From: Oscillospiraceae bacterium
Lineage (GTDB): Bacteria > Bacillota > Clostridia > Saccharofermentanales > Saccharofermentanaceae
NCBI GenBank assembly: GCA_900176545.1
Contig: FWXP01000003.1
Coordinates: forward strand, 62,001 to 126,000
DNA: 64,000 bases
Direction: 5' to 3'
Below, piece after piece: positions 33,489 through 42,993 of this stretch (positions are counted from its first letter, which is position 1; every line of letters begins with the position of its first letter). The notes beneath the pieces were generated by a model, which saw only the letters and a list, made by a program, of their open reading frames with translations, made no database searches and was not told the origin of the DNA. Made by a program: the position numbers and the translations under genes.

Positions 33489-34934
33489 ATGAAGATTGGA
33501 ATCAGAAAGATCACAGCCGGATTGTTGGCGGCAGCTTCAATGCTCGTTACTTTCATGGCTTTCGCGCCGAATAAGGTACTGGCTGACGGCCCTGCGGCTC
33601 TTTATCAGACGCATGTCCAGAATGTCGGATGGCAGGACAGCGTATGGAACGGTGAGACTGCAGGAACCGAAGGAAGCGGACTCAGGATGGAGGCAGTCAA
33701 GATATTGATCGCCAACGACCCCGAGCTCGGTGTCAGATATAAGGCGCATGTTGAGAATCAGGGCTGGGATACGGACTGGTTCTACGATGGAGCTACTGCA
33801 GGTACTGTAGGAGCAGGCCTCAGGATAGAGGCTCTTCAGATCGAGCTCACGGGTAACGATGCAGCTAATTACGATATCTACTATTCACTTCATGTTCAGA
33901 ACTTAGGCTGGCTCGGTTGGGCATGTAACGGCCAGGTTGCAGGAACGACCGGATGTGCTCTTCGTGTAGAGGCAATAAAGATCGTTGTCCTTCCCAAGGG
34001 TTCGGAGGCTCCGGCTACTGATTCCACGCTCCCCGCGTGCCCTTCTGATGTTGTTCACGTATCCTATTCATCTCATGTTCAGGATATCGGATGGACCTGG
34101 TTCGTAGGCGACGGTGCCACGAGCGGTTCCACCGGTGCAGGAAGAAGGCTCGAGGGCATAAGGATCGAAGTATCCGGTGCAGAGGATATCGGTATCAGGT
34201 ACAGGACTCACATCCAGAATATCGGTTGGGATCCCGAGTGGAGATATAACGGTGAGGTAAGCGGAACAGAAGGTCAGGGATTAAGGCTCGAAGCTATCCA
34301 GATCGAGCTTACCGGAGCTGATTCCGCCAATTACGATGTATGGTACAGATCACATGTTGAGAACTACGGATGGCTCGGCTGGGCTAAGAACGGTGAGTAT
34401 AGCGGAACATCTTCCTGCGGATATCGTATGGAGGCAGTAGAGATCCGTGTACTTCCCAAGGGTGCAGAGCCCGGTTCCACAGCAGGCGCATTCGTATCCA
34501 CACCTCTCTTTACTGATGCTATGGATGTAATGGCTCAGAACTATACGAGCCCCACACCTTATCTTATCCTCATCAACAAGAGTACTTTCACGGTAGCTAT
34601 CTACAGAAACGACAACGGTCACTGGTACAGGATCGATTCATTCGGATGTACTATCGGTGCTCCCGGTCACGACACCATCGAGGGTGTATTCCACGTACAG
34701 GGAAGAACATATTACTTTGATTCCTATGGAGTAAGGTGCTTCTACGCTACGGGATTCTGCGGAGACTACATGATCCACAGTACTTTGTATAACAAGCTTC
34801 CGAGACCTACATCACCTTGTGATTCCAGGATCGGTCAGGCACTGTCTCACGGATGTGTAAGAGTCGAGCTCGCTAATGCAGAGTGGATCTACAACAACAT
34901 CCCCGGAGGAACAACGGTAGTAGTCTATCACTGA
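33489..34934 (+). CDS. L,D-transpeptidase with six ChW repeats
   Basis: A secreted 481-residue protein. Signal peptide (about 1-32), then six clostridial hydrophobic W (ChW) repeats, each with V/I-Q/E-N/D-x-GW and R-x-E-A/G-x-x-I, arranged as two triads around a short Pro/Thr linker (about 175-190). The C-terminal YkuD domain (about 355-481) has HSTLY and the catalytic 'SHGCVRV' with its cysteine. Such enzymes cross-link peptidoglycan or attach proteins to it; ChW repeats probably mediate surface binding. GAGGAT precedes the ATG. The gene is followed after 29 bp by a cellulase gene. Confidence 0.93.
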   Translation: MKIGIRKITAGLLAAASMLVTFMAFAPNKVLADGPAALYQTHVQNVGWQDSVWNGETAGTEGSGLRMEAVKILIANDPELGVRYKAHVENQGWDTDWFYDGATAGTVGAGLRIEALQIELTGNDAANYDIYYSLHVQNLGWLGWACNGQVAGTTGCALRVEAIKIVVLPKGSEAPATDSTLPACPSDVVHVSYSSHVQDIGWTWFVGDGATSGSTGAGRRLEGIRIEVSGAEDIGIRYRTHIQNIGWDPEWRYNGEVSGTEGQGLRLEAIQIELTGADSANYDVWYRSHVENYGWLGWAKNGEYSGTSSCGYRMEAVEIRVLPKGAEPGSTAGAFVSTPLFTDAMDVMAQNYTSPTPYLILINKSTFTVAIYRNDNGHWYRIDSFGCTIGAPGHDTIEGVFHVQGRTYYFDSYGVRCFYATGFCGDYMIHSTLYNKLPRPTSPCDSRIGQALSHGCVRVELANAEWIYNNIPGGTTVVVYH

Positions 34935-34963
34935 TACAAACTTGGCATATAAGCGAGGTTCAT

Positions 34964-37582
34964 ATGAATAGAACGATCAAGTCAATGTTGGCAGTAACGG
35001 TTGCAGTTGCAATATCACTTGTGAGTTTCAAGACAGTAGCGGCGGGCGAACAGCTCGGCGCTACTACTTTTGATGACGGAGTGGGAATGCCCTGGCAGAC
35101 GGCAACCTCAGGAACGGGAAGCATGAGCTTCGAAGTGACGAACGGACAGTTCGTCGTCACTATCGAGAACCCCGGAGGAGTATCGAACGGCGGTACGGAC
35201 AGATGGGATTGCCAGTTCAGGCACAGGGACCTGACAATAGTTCAGGGCCATCAGTACCATGTTCACTATGAGATGACTTCATCTAACAGCGGCATGTACT
35301 ATACCAAGATCGGCAATTACGACGGCAATATCGAAGTATGGCACAACAACAGCGACGGTACCGATCTCGATTCTACCTGGGACAGGCTCTCCATAAATGC
35401 AAATGAGACGAAGGTGGTAGATCTTACCTTTACCGCAGGCCAGACTGTGCAGACGGCTGAGTGGGCATTTCACTTAGGCGGTGACGGAGAGTATACGGAC
35501 AGTGTGTGCTTCCCCGCAGGAACGGTCATCGCATTCGACAATATGTCCCTTGTGGACCTGACTTCCGACGAGAACGATAGTGCTGCTTCCGCAAGCTCAT
35601 CTTCTGCCGGTTCGGTCATGGTGAACCAGGTCGGATATATGGTAGGAAGAGTAAAGAAGGCTACTCTCGTATCAAGTGAGGCAGCGGGTATCGGATTCAG
35701 CTTGAAGGACGAGGATGGTAATGAAGTATTCACGGGTACTTCCGAGCCTTTAGGCATGGATGCTGACTCCGGATATAACGTACATATCTTGGACTTTACT
35801 TCCTTCGATGAAGCAGGAACGTATACCATAGAGGTGTCTACGGGTGAGACGTCATATCCTTTCGGCATAGGTAATATCGCTGACTTCACGTCTCTTTTGG
35901 ACGATTCTCTTAATTACTTCTATCAGAACAGGTCCGGCATAGCTATCGAGTCGCAGTATATAACTTCCGGCGATGCGGCTGCTCTTTCACGTGCTGCGGG
36001 ACATCTTCCCGATATCGCTTCCATAGGGGACAGCGGAGCGACACAGGATGTTACGGGAGGCTGGTACGACGCAGGCGACCACGGAAAGTATGTGGTAAAC
36101 GGCGGTATCTCCCTCTGGCTCCTTCAGAATATCTACGAGACTTCGGTCTTTATGGGAACATCGGATATGTTCTCTGACGGCACTATGTCTATACCCGAGA
36201 ACGCTAACGGCTATCCCGACCTGCTGGATGAAGCAAGGTGGGAGATGGAGTGGATGTTCACCATGCTGGTACAAGATGGTGACTATGTCGATATGGCTTA
36301 CCACAAGATGCATGACGAGAGCTGGACGGGACTGGCACTTGCTCCCGCTGACGATATCCAGAGCAGGGTGATCCTTCCTCCGTCTACGGCTGCTACTCTC
36401 AATGTATCCGCATGTGCAGCACAGGCAGCACGGCTCTGGAGAGGGATAGATGAAGAGTTCGCCGACAGATGTCTTGATATAGCAGTTAGGACTTATGCTG
36501 CGGCTGTGGCACATCCCGAGATGTATGCGCCTCTTGAAAGCCCCGCAGGCGGCGGAGCGTACGGTGACGATAACGTGACTGACGAATTCTACTGGGCGGC
36601 ATGTGAGCTCTATATCACCACGGGGGATGCGGCTTATCTTGCTGATATGTCGGCTTCTTCCTGGTATCTTCAGATCCCCGTGAGCCTCGGAGGCGGTGAG
36701 AGCGTAGGAACATACGGAAGCTTCGACTGGGGCCATGTATCTGCTCTCGGCAACCTCTCGCTGGTACTTAACGGAGATGTCCTGGATACTGATTCCTACG
36801 AGGCTTTGAAGGCATCCGTTCTGTCTGCCGCAGATACATATGTGGGCAGGGAAGCATCTCAGGGCTTCGGCCAGCCTTATGCTCCCAGCAGCATCTCTTA
36901 CGATAATTCCAATACCGGTTATATCTGGGGTTCCAACTCATTCGTAGCAGATAACTCCATAGTCATATCCTATGCTTACCTCCTGTCGGATGACGAGGGA
37001 TATATAGACGGAGTGACATCGGGTCTTGATTATCTCCTGGGAAGAAATCCCATGAACCTTTCTTACGTAACGGGTTACGGCAGCAATACCGCTCATAACC
37101 CTCACCACAGGTTCTGGGCTAATTCGCTGGATCCTTCTTTCCCGAGTGCTCCTTCAGGTGTACTGGTAGGCGGTCCCAACAGCGGCATGGAGGATCCCTA
37201 TGTTCAGTCTCTGGGATGGCAGCCGGGTGTCACGCCTCCCGCTACATGCTATGCGGATAATATAGAGGCTTATTCCGTAAATGAGTGTACGATCAACTGG
37301 AATGCTCCTCTTTGCTGGGTGACAGCCTTTGTAGTGTCAACTTCCGAAGCGCCTTCTGAAGTTGAGATCGTCCCGGAAGAGGAGGTCGCTGAAGAGACAT
37401 CTGAGACTTCATCCGAGACAGAGGCAACGAAGGCTGCCGAGGCTGAGGATGCACAGGTAGAGGAGCCTGTTAAAGAAGTCAAGAAAGGTCTTCCCGTTCC
37501 GGTAATAGTGATCGCAGGTATCTGCGGCGCAGGGGTGATCGCCATGATGTTTATTATCGGTAAGAAGATCTCCAAGAAGTGA
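34964..37582 (+). CDS. Membrane-anchored GH9 endoglucanase
   Basis: An 872-residue secreted enzyme. Signal peptide (about 1-28), a CBM4/9-like carbohydrate-binding domain (about 29-190), the Ig-like N-terminal domain of GH9 (about 205-300, MVNQVGYMVGRVKKA), the GH9 catalytic domain (about 305-795) with catalytic-base motif WYDAGDHGKY, 'NPHHRFW' and the general acid in 'YSVNECTINWNAPL', a Glu/Thr-rich linker and a C-terminal membrane helix (about 848-868) with basic tail. It should cut beta-1,4-glucan at the cell surface. No dockerin or sortase motif is present. The ATG at 34964 follows GCGAGG. Confidence 0.95.
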   Translation: MNRTIKSMLAVTVAVAISLVSFKTVAAGEQLGATTFDDGVGMPWQTATSGTGSMSFEVTNGQFVVTIENPGGVSNGGTDRWDCQFRHRDLTIVQGHQYHVHYEMTSSNSGMYYTKIGNYDGNIEVWHNNSDGTDLDSTWDRLSINANETKVVDLTFTAGQTVQTAEWAFHLGGDGEYTDSVCFPAGTVIAFDNMSLVDLTSDENDSAASASSSSAGSVMVNQVGYMVGRVKKATLVSSEAAGIGFSLKDEDGNEVFTGTSEPLGMDADSGYNVHILDFTSFDEAGTYTIEVSTGETSYPFGIGNIADFTSLLDDSLNYFYQNRSGIAIESQYITSGDAAALSRAAGHLPDIASIGDSGATQDVTGGWYDAGDHGKYVVNGGISLWLLQNIYETSVFMGTSDMFSDGTMSIPENANGYPDLLDEARWEMEWMFTMLVQDGDYVDMAYHKMHDESWTGLALAPADDIQSRVILPPSTAATLNVSACAAQAARLWRGIDEEFADRCLDIAVRTYAAAVAHPEMYAPLESPAGGGAYGDDNVTDEFYWAACELYITTGDAAYLADMSASSWYLQIPVSLGGGESVGTYGSFDWGHVSALGNLSLVLNGDVLDTDSYEALKASVLSAADTYVGREASQGFGQPYAPSSISYDNSNTGYIWGSNSFVADNSIVISYAYLLSDDEGYIDGVTSGLDYLLGRNPMNLSYVTGYGSNTAHNPHHRFWANSLDPSFPSAPSGVLVGGPNSGMEDPYVQSLGWQPGVTPPATCYADNIEAYSVNECTINWNAPLCWVTAFVVSTSEAPSEVEIVPEEEVAEETSETSSETEATKAAEAEDAQVEEPVKEVKKGLPVPVIVIAGICGAGVIAMMFIIGKKISKK

Positions 37583-37605
37583 TATAAAGCGAATTGATTT
37601 TTATT

Positions 37606-37640
37606 AAGTCGGCATCTCCTGAGGACGGTGCCGATTTCTT
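37606..37640 (+). terminator. Terminator after the GH9 gene
   Basis: AAGTCGGCA and TGCCGATTT pair across a 14-base loop, then CTTTAATTT. Confidence 0.72.
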
Positions 37641-37673
37641 TAATTTGACAGGTCTATGTCGGCTGTTAGGTCA

Positions 37674-37702
37674 TTGAGAAGAGAAAGAGGATTTGATATA
37701 GT
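37674..37702 (+). promoter_or_regulatory. Promoter of nfnAB
   Basis: TTGAGA (37674-37679), 17-bp spacer, TATAGT (37697-37702), about 35 bases before the nfnA ATG. Confidence 0.6.
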
Positions 37703-37736
37703 TATTATTAGTCTTTAGGCTTATGGAGGCATATCT

Positions 37737-38630
37737 ATGTACTTGATCAAGAAGAAGCGCGTGCTCCACGATTCCATCTTCCTTATGGATATCGTAGCAC
37801 CCAGAGTAGCGAAGTATTGCCAGCCCGGTCAGTTCGTTATCGTAAGGATCGACGAGATGGGCGAGAGAGTTCCCCTTACAGTATGTGATTACAACAGGGA
37901 AGAAGGAACAGTAACGATAGTAGTACAGACTATCGGAGCAAGTACTCTTCGCATGAAGGAATTAAATGAAGGTGAGTATCTTCACGATTTTGTAGGACCT
38001 CTCGGTCAGCCTTCAGAGCTCATTACGGATGATATAGAGGAAGTCAAGAAAAAGAAGATCCTCTTTGTGGCAGGCGGACTCGGTACCGCTCCCGTATATC
38101 CTCAGGTAAAGTGGCTTCACGAGCACGGCATCGATGCTGATGTCATCGTAGGAGCTAAGAACAAGGATCTTGTCATCCTTGAAGAAGAGATGAAGGCAGT
38201 AGCCGGTAATCTCTATATAACAACAGACGACGGTTCTTATGTTCGAAAGGGACTCGTAACCGAAGTCATCGCCGACCTCGTAGAGAAGGAAGGCAAGAAG
38301 TACGATCTTTGTGTATCGATCGGCCCCATGATCATGATGAAGTTCTGTACTCTCACTACCAAAAAATATAACATTCCCACTATAGTCAGCATGAATCCCA
38401 TCATGGTAGACGGTACCGGAATGTGCGGTGCATGCCGCCTTACAGTAGGCGACGAAGTCAAGTTCGCCTGCATCGACGGTCCCGAGTTCGACGGATTCAA
38501 GGTCAATTTCGACGAGGCTATGGAGAGGATGAAGCTCTATCGCACCGAAGAGGGAAGAGCAATGCTCAAGCTCAAGGAAGGCGATACGCATCACGGCGGA
38601 TGCGGACATTGTGACGGAGGTGATAAGTAA
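37737..38630 (+). CDS. nfnA: NfnA: FAD/[2Fe-2S] subunit of ferredoxin-NADP+ transhydrogenase
   Basis: A 297-residue flavoprotein of the dihydroorotate dehydrogenase electron-transfer type. FAD-binding 'QPGQFVIVRIDEMGERVPLTV', NAD-binding 'LFVAGGLGTAPVYPQVKWL', and a C-terminal [2Fe-2S] site with 'GTGMCGACRLTVGDEVKFAC'. With NfnB it forms the electron-bifurcating complex that couples reduced ferredoxin and NADH to NADPH formation. The tail is unusual in ending in a His/Gly/Cys-rich stretch (THHGGCGHCDGGDK). It overlaps nfnB by 1 bp (TAATG). SudB-like naming is an alternative. Confidence 0.9.
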   Translation: MYLIKKKRVLHDSIFLMDIVAPRVAKYCQPGQFVIVRIDEMGERVPLTVCDYNREEGTVTIVVQTIGASTLRMKELNEGEYLHDFVGPLGQPSELITDDIEEVKKKKILFVAGGLGTAPVYPQVKWLHEHGIDADVIVGAKNKDLVILEEEMKAVAGNLYITTDDGSYVRKGLVTEVIADLVEKEGKKYDLCVSIGPMIMMKFCTLTTKKYNIPTIVSMNPIMVDGTGMCGACRLTVGDEVKFACIDGPEFDGFKVNFDEAMERMKLYRTEEGRAMLKLKEGDTHHGGCGHCDGGDK

Positions 38631-40024
38631 TGGCAGCTCCCGGATTTGAAAGAGTACCCATAAGCGAGCAGGAGGCTTCCGTCAGAGCTAAGAACTTTGA
38701 TGAGGTATGCCTTGGCTATACGGAAGAAGAGGCAGTGCTTGAAGCATCAAGATGCCTTAATTGTAAGAATCCCAGATGTGTTCAGGGTTGTCCCGTAAAT
38801 ATCGATATCCCCGGATTCATCATGGCTTTGAAGGAGCAGAACTTCAAGGGCGCATACGATAAGATATCCGAGTCCAGTGCTCTTCCTGCAGTATGCGGAC
38901 GTGTATGTCCTCAGGAGACTCAGTGTGAGGCTCTCTGCATAAGGGGCGTTAAGGGTGATGCGGTATCTATCGGTAAGCTCGAGAGATATACGGCAGACCG
39001 CGCAAGAGAAGAAGGTATCAAGCCTCATACGGACTGCGCACCTAACGGTCACAAGATCGCAGTCATCGGTTCAGGTCCTGCAGGTCTTACATGTGCCGGT
39101 GATCTTGCCCGTCTCGGCTACGATGTTACGATCTTCGAGGCCCTTCATGAGGCAGGCGGAGTTCTTACATACGGTATTCCCGAGTTCAGGCTTCCCAAGG
39201 ATACTGTCGTAGCAGCAGAGATCGAGAACGTTAAGGCATTAGGCGTTAAGATCGAGACAAACGTCGTTATCGGTAAGTCCGTTACTATCGACGAGCTCAT
39301 GGAAGACGAAGGATTCGAGGCCGTATTCATCGGTTCCGGTGCAGGTCTTCCCATGTTCATGAAGATACCCGGCGAGAACGCAAAGGGCGTATTCTCCGCT
39401 AACGAGTACCTTACACGTAACAACCTCATGAAGGCTTTCCGTGAAGATTCAGATACACCTATCTTCAGACCCGCTAAGGTAGCTGTAGTAGGCGGCGGTA
39501 ACGTTGCGATGGATGCAGCCCGTACGGCTCTCCGTCTCGGTGCTGAAGTTACTATCGTATACAGAAGGTCCGAAGCTGAGCTTCCCGCAAGAGTAGAGGA
39601 AGTCCACCACGCTAAGGAAGAGGGCATCAAGTTCGAGCTCCTTACGAATCCCGTAGAGATCTTGGAGGACGATGACCATAACGTTCGTGCCATGAAGTGC
39701 ATCAGGATGGAGCTCGGTGAACCCGATGCTTCCGGAAGAAGACGTCCCGTACCCGTTGAAGGTTCCGAGTTCGAGCTCGAGACCAATGCGGTCATCATGG
39801 CTCTCGGTACTTCTCCTAATCCTCTTATCGCTTCTACGACAGAGGGTCTTGATACCAATAAGTGGAAGTGCATCGTAGCTTCCGAGGAGAATGGTCAGAC
39901 ATCCAAGGAAGGCGTATTTGCAGGCGGTGATGCAGTAACAGGTGCAGCTACAGTCATCCTTGCGATGGGTGCAGGTAAGGCTGCTGCCAAGGGTATCGAC
40001 GAGTATATCAAGAGCAAGAATTGA
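38630..40024 (+). CDS. nfnB: NfnB: FAD/[4Fe-4S] subunit (GltD-like)
   Basis: A 464-residue protein with an N-terminal two-[4Fe-4S] region (CLNCKNPRCVQGCP and CGRVCPQETQCEALC), FAD-binding 'VIGSGPAGLTCAGDLARLGY', and NADP(H)-binding 'VAVVGGGNVAMDAARTALRLG' followed by 'YRRSEAELPAR'. Annotated in many genomes as glutamate synthase small subunit; the pairing with NfnA and absence of a gltB gene identify the bifurcating NfnAB enzyme instead. It supplies NADPH in anaerobic metabolism. Confidence 0.92.
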   Translation: MAAPGFERVPISEQEASVRAKNFDEVCLGYTEEEAVLEASRCLNCKNPRCVQGCPVNIDIPGFIMALKEQNFKGAYDKISESSALPAVCGRVCPQETQCEALCIRGVKGDAVSIGKLERYTADRAREEGIKPHTDCAPNGHKIAVIGSGPAGLTCAGDLARLGYDVTIFEALHEAGGVLTYGIPEFRLPKDTVVAAEIENVKALGVKIETNVVIGKSVTIDELMEDEGFEAVFIGSGAGLPMFMKIPGENAKGVFSANEYLTRNNLMKAFREDSDTPIFRPAKVAVVGGGNVAMDAARTALRLGAEVTIVYRRSEAELPARVEEVHHAKEEGIKFELLTNPVEILEDDDHNVRAMKCIRMELGEPDASGRRRPVPVEGSEFELETNAVIMALGTSPNPLIASTTEGLDTNKWKCIVASEENGQTSKEGVFAGGDAVTGAATVILAMGAGKAAAKGIDEYIKSKN

Positions 40025-40053
40025 TAATTTCGTATCTATACTGAATAACAAGG

Positions 40054-40082
40054 CGGGAAAGTGATGAGCTTTCCCGTTTTTA
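40054..40082 (+). terminator. Terminator after nfnB
   Basis: CGGGAAAG and CTTTCCCG (8-bp perfect stem, 7-nt loop) followed by TTTTTATAT. Confidence 0.9.
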
Positions 40083-40451
40083 TATGGTCGAAAATCCCGG
40101 AAGTCCGTTTCCCGTATAATCTTCGTCATTGGTCGCGAATGTTCCCCTGACATTAAGATAGTAGATCGTGCCGTCGTCGATGATCAACATGTTAAAGCCG
40201 GAAGCGAGCGCGTTTCCGGGGGCAAAGCTTTGTATCGATCTTCCTGTCCTTCCGTCTTCGAGTACTATGTCGGAAGTGATCAAGACAGTAGTATTGGCGT
40301 CAGCCATGAACTCATCCTCATACAGTTCAGGACCAAGTATCTCACTCATGATCGTAAGCTCATCTTCAGAGAAAGTCTCTGCGATATATTCTTCGTTTAT
40401 GTAGTTCGGTTCTCCCTGAATGAAATCACCGGAGTGGATCGGTCCTGAGCC
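40080..40451 (-). pseudogene. Probable remnant of a secreted or lipoprotein gene
   Basis: The minus-strand frame is open from a stop near 40453 down to 40080, encoding about 123 residues (GSGPIHSGDFIQGEPNY ... FMADANTTVLITSDIVLEDGRTG ... 'GFNMLIIDDGTIYYLNVRG'). The only ATG (40349) lies in the middle, with no ribosome site and no signal peptide, and no GTG or TTG start occurs upstream in frame. Protein-like sequence continues ahead of the ATG, so it looks like a 5'-truncated gene. The family was not recognised. A genuine gene starting at 40349 (89 residues) is less likely. Confidence 0.45.
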
Positions 40452-40588
40452 TTAGCGGAAATGCATATCAGGCAAAACTGTCTTAATGCTCAGGAATTAT
40501 CTTTATACATTCTTATACATTGAAAGAATATTACTTAAACTGCTACTGTTATCATCACATTGAAGTAAAAGAACGGAGGGGTTTCCGG

Positions 40589-41293
40589 ATGTTGACCGTA
40601 AACAATGTAACCAAGAAATATAAGAACTTTCTAGCAAATGACAACTTGTCCTTCAAGATAGAGGACGGTGAGGTCGGAATACTTTTAGGACCGAACGGTG
40701 CAGGTAAGTCTACCATCATCAAGTCCATCAACGGACTTCTTCGATATAACGGAACTATCGAGATCAACGGTGTAGATAACAGGAGCCTTGAGGCTAAGAG
40801 ACAGCTCGGCTATATCCCCGAGATCCCCGCGCTCTACGATACCCTTACGGTAGCTGAGCATATGGAGTTCATAAGAAGAGCTTATAAGATCGAGGATGTA
40901 GATATCGCAGATAAGCTCCTTGAGAGATTCGAACTTGCAGATAAGAAAAAGAAGATGGGTAAGGAACTGTCCAAGGGTATGCAGCAGAAAGTATCTATCT
41001 GCTGTGCTCTCGTACATAACCCTTCAGTGGTCATCTTTGACGAGCCCATGGTAGGTCTTGATCCTCATGCGATCAAGGAATTGAAGCAGCTCTTCCGTGA
41101 GCTCAAGGCAGAGGGCAAGACGGTACTTATATCCACACATATGATCGATACCATCGAGGATTACTGGGATGTTGCCCACATCATGATGCACGGCAAGATC
41201 GCGGCTACAAAGCATAACAGGGGAGACGAGGACGAGAAGTCCCTTGACGAGCTCTTCTTCGAGATCACAGAAGGTACACCTGAGGAGGCTTGA
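40589..41293 (+). CDS. ABC transporter ATP-binding protein
   Basis: A 234-residue ABC ATPase: Walker [10 protein letters not shown] (about 34-42), signature LSKGMQQKV, Walker B VVIFDEP, and a D-loop/H-loop '[12 protein letters not shown]'. The ATG at 40589 follows GGAGGGG; earlier in-frame starts belong to a spurious extension. It overlaps or abuts the next gene, a large permease, so the two form one exporter. Substrate unknown. Confidence 0.93.
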   Translation: MLTVNNVTKKYKNFLANDNLSFKIEDGEVGILLGPNGAGKSTIIKSINGLLRYNGTIEINGVDNRSLEAKRQLGYIPEIPALYDTLTVAEHMEFIRRAYKIEDVDIADKLLERFELADKKKKMGKELSKGMQQKVSICCALVHNPSVVIFDEPMVGLDPHAIKELKQLFRELKAEGKTVLISTHMIDTIEDYWDVAHIMMHGKIAATKHNRGDEDEKSLDELFFEITEGTPEEA

Positions 41294-41295
41294 TC

Positions 41296-42891
41296 ATGTT
41301 ATCTGCAACACTTTACAGGATCAGGAAAGACCTGGCCAAGAAGCCCTGGGTGATCGTTGTCGCCATCCTTGCCATCCTTATGACTGTCTTCATGATCTGG
41401 ACGGGCGCACATGCCGGAGCAGACTCGGAGAAGGTCAGGAACCTGGAGCTTTCCATAGGTGCCATCAACGTCATAAGCATCATAGTATTTGATTTTGTAT
41501 TCTCATCCGGACTTACCAACGGAGCCGTAGGATTTACATATGCCGATGTCAATTTCCATCTGGCAGGTCCCTTTACGCCGAAGTTCAATCTCATTCTTGC
41601 TTCTTCGGGTATCATGAAGATGTGCGGACTCTTTCTCTGGGTTCTGTGCTGCCAGTCTACCAGCCTGTCCCTTATGTTCGGATTCAGGACATGGGACCTT
41701 ATCGCTCTTATCCTCGGCAACGTTATCGTCATGTGCGCAGGTTACGCTCTCGGTGCATTCTTCTGCGCTTACTTTAATGACAGCGAAGAGAAGATCACTC
41801 TTGTTAAGAGGATCTTCACGGCGGTCAATGTGCTTTTCGTAGGAGCTTCTTTTGCGCTTCTTTACAAGAGATGCGGTTCTATCGGCGCGATCCGCGGCCT
41901 TGGACTCAAGGGTATCATTGCTACTGTCGGCTCTTCCGTTCCGGCTAAGTTCTTCCCCGTAGCAGGATGGACCAATCTCGTATATACGGGTATCGCTTAT
42001 AACAACATGGTCTACACTGTGATCGGTATCGTTATCGTAGTGGCACTTATCGCAGGTATACTCGCTTTGTACCTTAATACTGATCTCGATTATTACGAGT
42101 CTGCTATGGCAGGAGCTCAGAAGCTCGCTGACATGAAGGAGGCTAAGAGAGCCGGTGTTGATACTGATACGAGCAAGATCAATGCCAAGATAAAGGTCGG
42201 TAAGGAGACCCTTAAGAAGGGTTGGGGTGCTTCGGCATTCACATACAGGCATTTCCTTGAGAACTCCAGAGGAGCCAAGCTCTTCTTCATCAACCCTCTG
42301 GGCATCATATACAGGATCATTACTTTCGGTTACGGTCTCATGATGGATAAGATGAGCATAATGGACTCTCCTAAGGGCAACCTCGTTGCAGTCATGGTCA
42401 TGATGATCATGCTCAACGCAGTCGTATATGGCGGCGGTAAGACCATACTCGAGTTCAACAGACCCTATATCTTCATGGTTCCCGAGAAGGCATCAAAGAA
42501 GCTGATGGCTTGTATCGCAGCAAGCCTTCCCGAGATGATCTTTGATGCTATCCTGTGCGGCGGCCTTGTATTCTACTTCGGTCACCTTACGATCCTCGAC
42601 GGTGTAAGCGCAGCTGTCATGATGCTTGCCTTTAACCTTCTGTTCCAGCTGGTAGGACTTATGTCCCTTCGTATATTCCAGTCCTTGGGAAGAGTGCTCC
42701 TCATCACCTTGAGAACATTCATCGGATACGGACTCGTGCTCTTTGCTTTTGTACCCGCCATCATCGTATTTGCTGTCCTTGAGGGAAGCCTTGCTTCTCT
42801 CTTTCTGGTGGCAGCGGCATTTGCGGCAGTTCTCGTAGGAGTCCTCATGATCTTTGCCAAGGATCTTGTAGATAAGGTAGAGCTTGCATAA
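41296..42891 (+). CDS. ABC exporter permease (putative ABC-2-like)
   Basis: A 531-residue integral membrane protein with about 12 helices, starting 'LSATLYRIRKDLAKKPWV' and containing 'FFINPLGIIYRI', which resembles the putative ABC exporter family often found beside single ATPases in Clostridia. The ATG at 41296 follows GAGGAGG located at the end of the ATPase gene. It supplies the membrane part of the exporter; the cargo is unknown. Confidence 0.82.
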   Translation: MLSATLYRIRKDLAKKPWVIVVAILAILMTVFMIWTGAHAGADSEKVRNLELSIGAINVISIIVFDFVFSSGLTNGAVGFTYADVNFHLAGPFTPKFNLILASSGIMKMCGLFLWVLCCQSTSLSLMFGFRTWDLIALILGNVIVMCAGYALGAFFCAYFNDSEEKITLVKRIFTAVNVLFVGASFALLYKRCGSIGAIRGLGLKGIIATVGSSVPAKFFPVAGWTNLVYTGIAYNNMVYTVIGIVIVVALIAGILALYLNTDLDYYESAMAGAQKLADMKEAKRAGVDTDTSKINAKIKVGKETLKKGWGASAFTYRHFLENSRGAKLFFINPLGIIYRIITFGYGLMMDKMSIMDSPKGNLVAVMVMMIMLNAVVYGGGKTILEFNRPYIFMVPEKASKKLMACIAASLPEMIFDAILCGGLVFYFGHLTILDGVSAAVMMLAFNLLFQLVGLMSLRIFQSLGRVLLITLRTFIGYGLVLFAFVPAIIVFAVLEGSLASLFLVAAAFAAVLVGVLMIFAKDLVDKVELA

Positions 42892-42908
42892 TTCTCTATA
42901 TAGCTTCC

Positions 42909-42940
42909 GAACCCCTTCCTTCGCGGGAGGGGTTCTTCCT
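42909..42940 (+). terminator. Terminator after the ABC exporter
   Basis: GAACCCCTTCC and GGGAGGGGTTC pair around a short loop, then TTCCTTTG. Confidence 0.8.
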
Positions 42941-42981
42941 TTGAACATGAAGAACATATTTTCTTATGAGGCTTCGGGTGG

Positions 42982-42987
42982 TATACT
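42982..42987 (+). promoter_or_regulatory. -10 box of a probable leaderless uvrB transcript
   Basis: TATACT ends 6 bases before the uvrB ATG and no Shine-Dalgarno sequence is present in between. Transcription would begin at or next to the start codon. The -35 region (TTTTCT at 42959) is weak. Confidence 0.5.
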
Positions 42988-42993
42988 GTTCTT

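Noticed and set aside
33600-34480. Periodic repeats as a possible non-coding tandem array
   Set aside because: They encode the six ChW protein repeats of the L,D-transpeptidase.
35987-36736. Long minus-strand frame (249 codons) inside the GH9 gene
   Set aside because: It is antisense to a clear glycoside hydrolase, has no ribosome site and its Arg/Cys/His/Ser-rich sequence looks like a codon-bias shadow.
38630-40024. Glutamate synthase small subunit
   Set aside because: There is no large subunit, and the overlap with an NfnA-type gene fits NfnB better.
41503-42252. Minus-strand frame (249 codons) inside the ABC permease gene
   Set aside because: Complement of a membrane protein with strong coding features on the plus strand; charged and Cys/His-rich as expected for a shadow.
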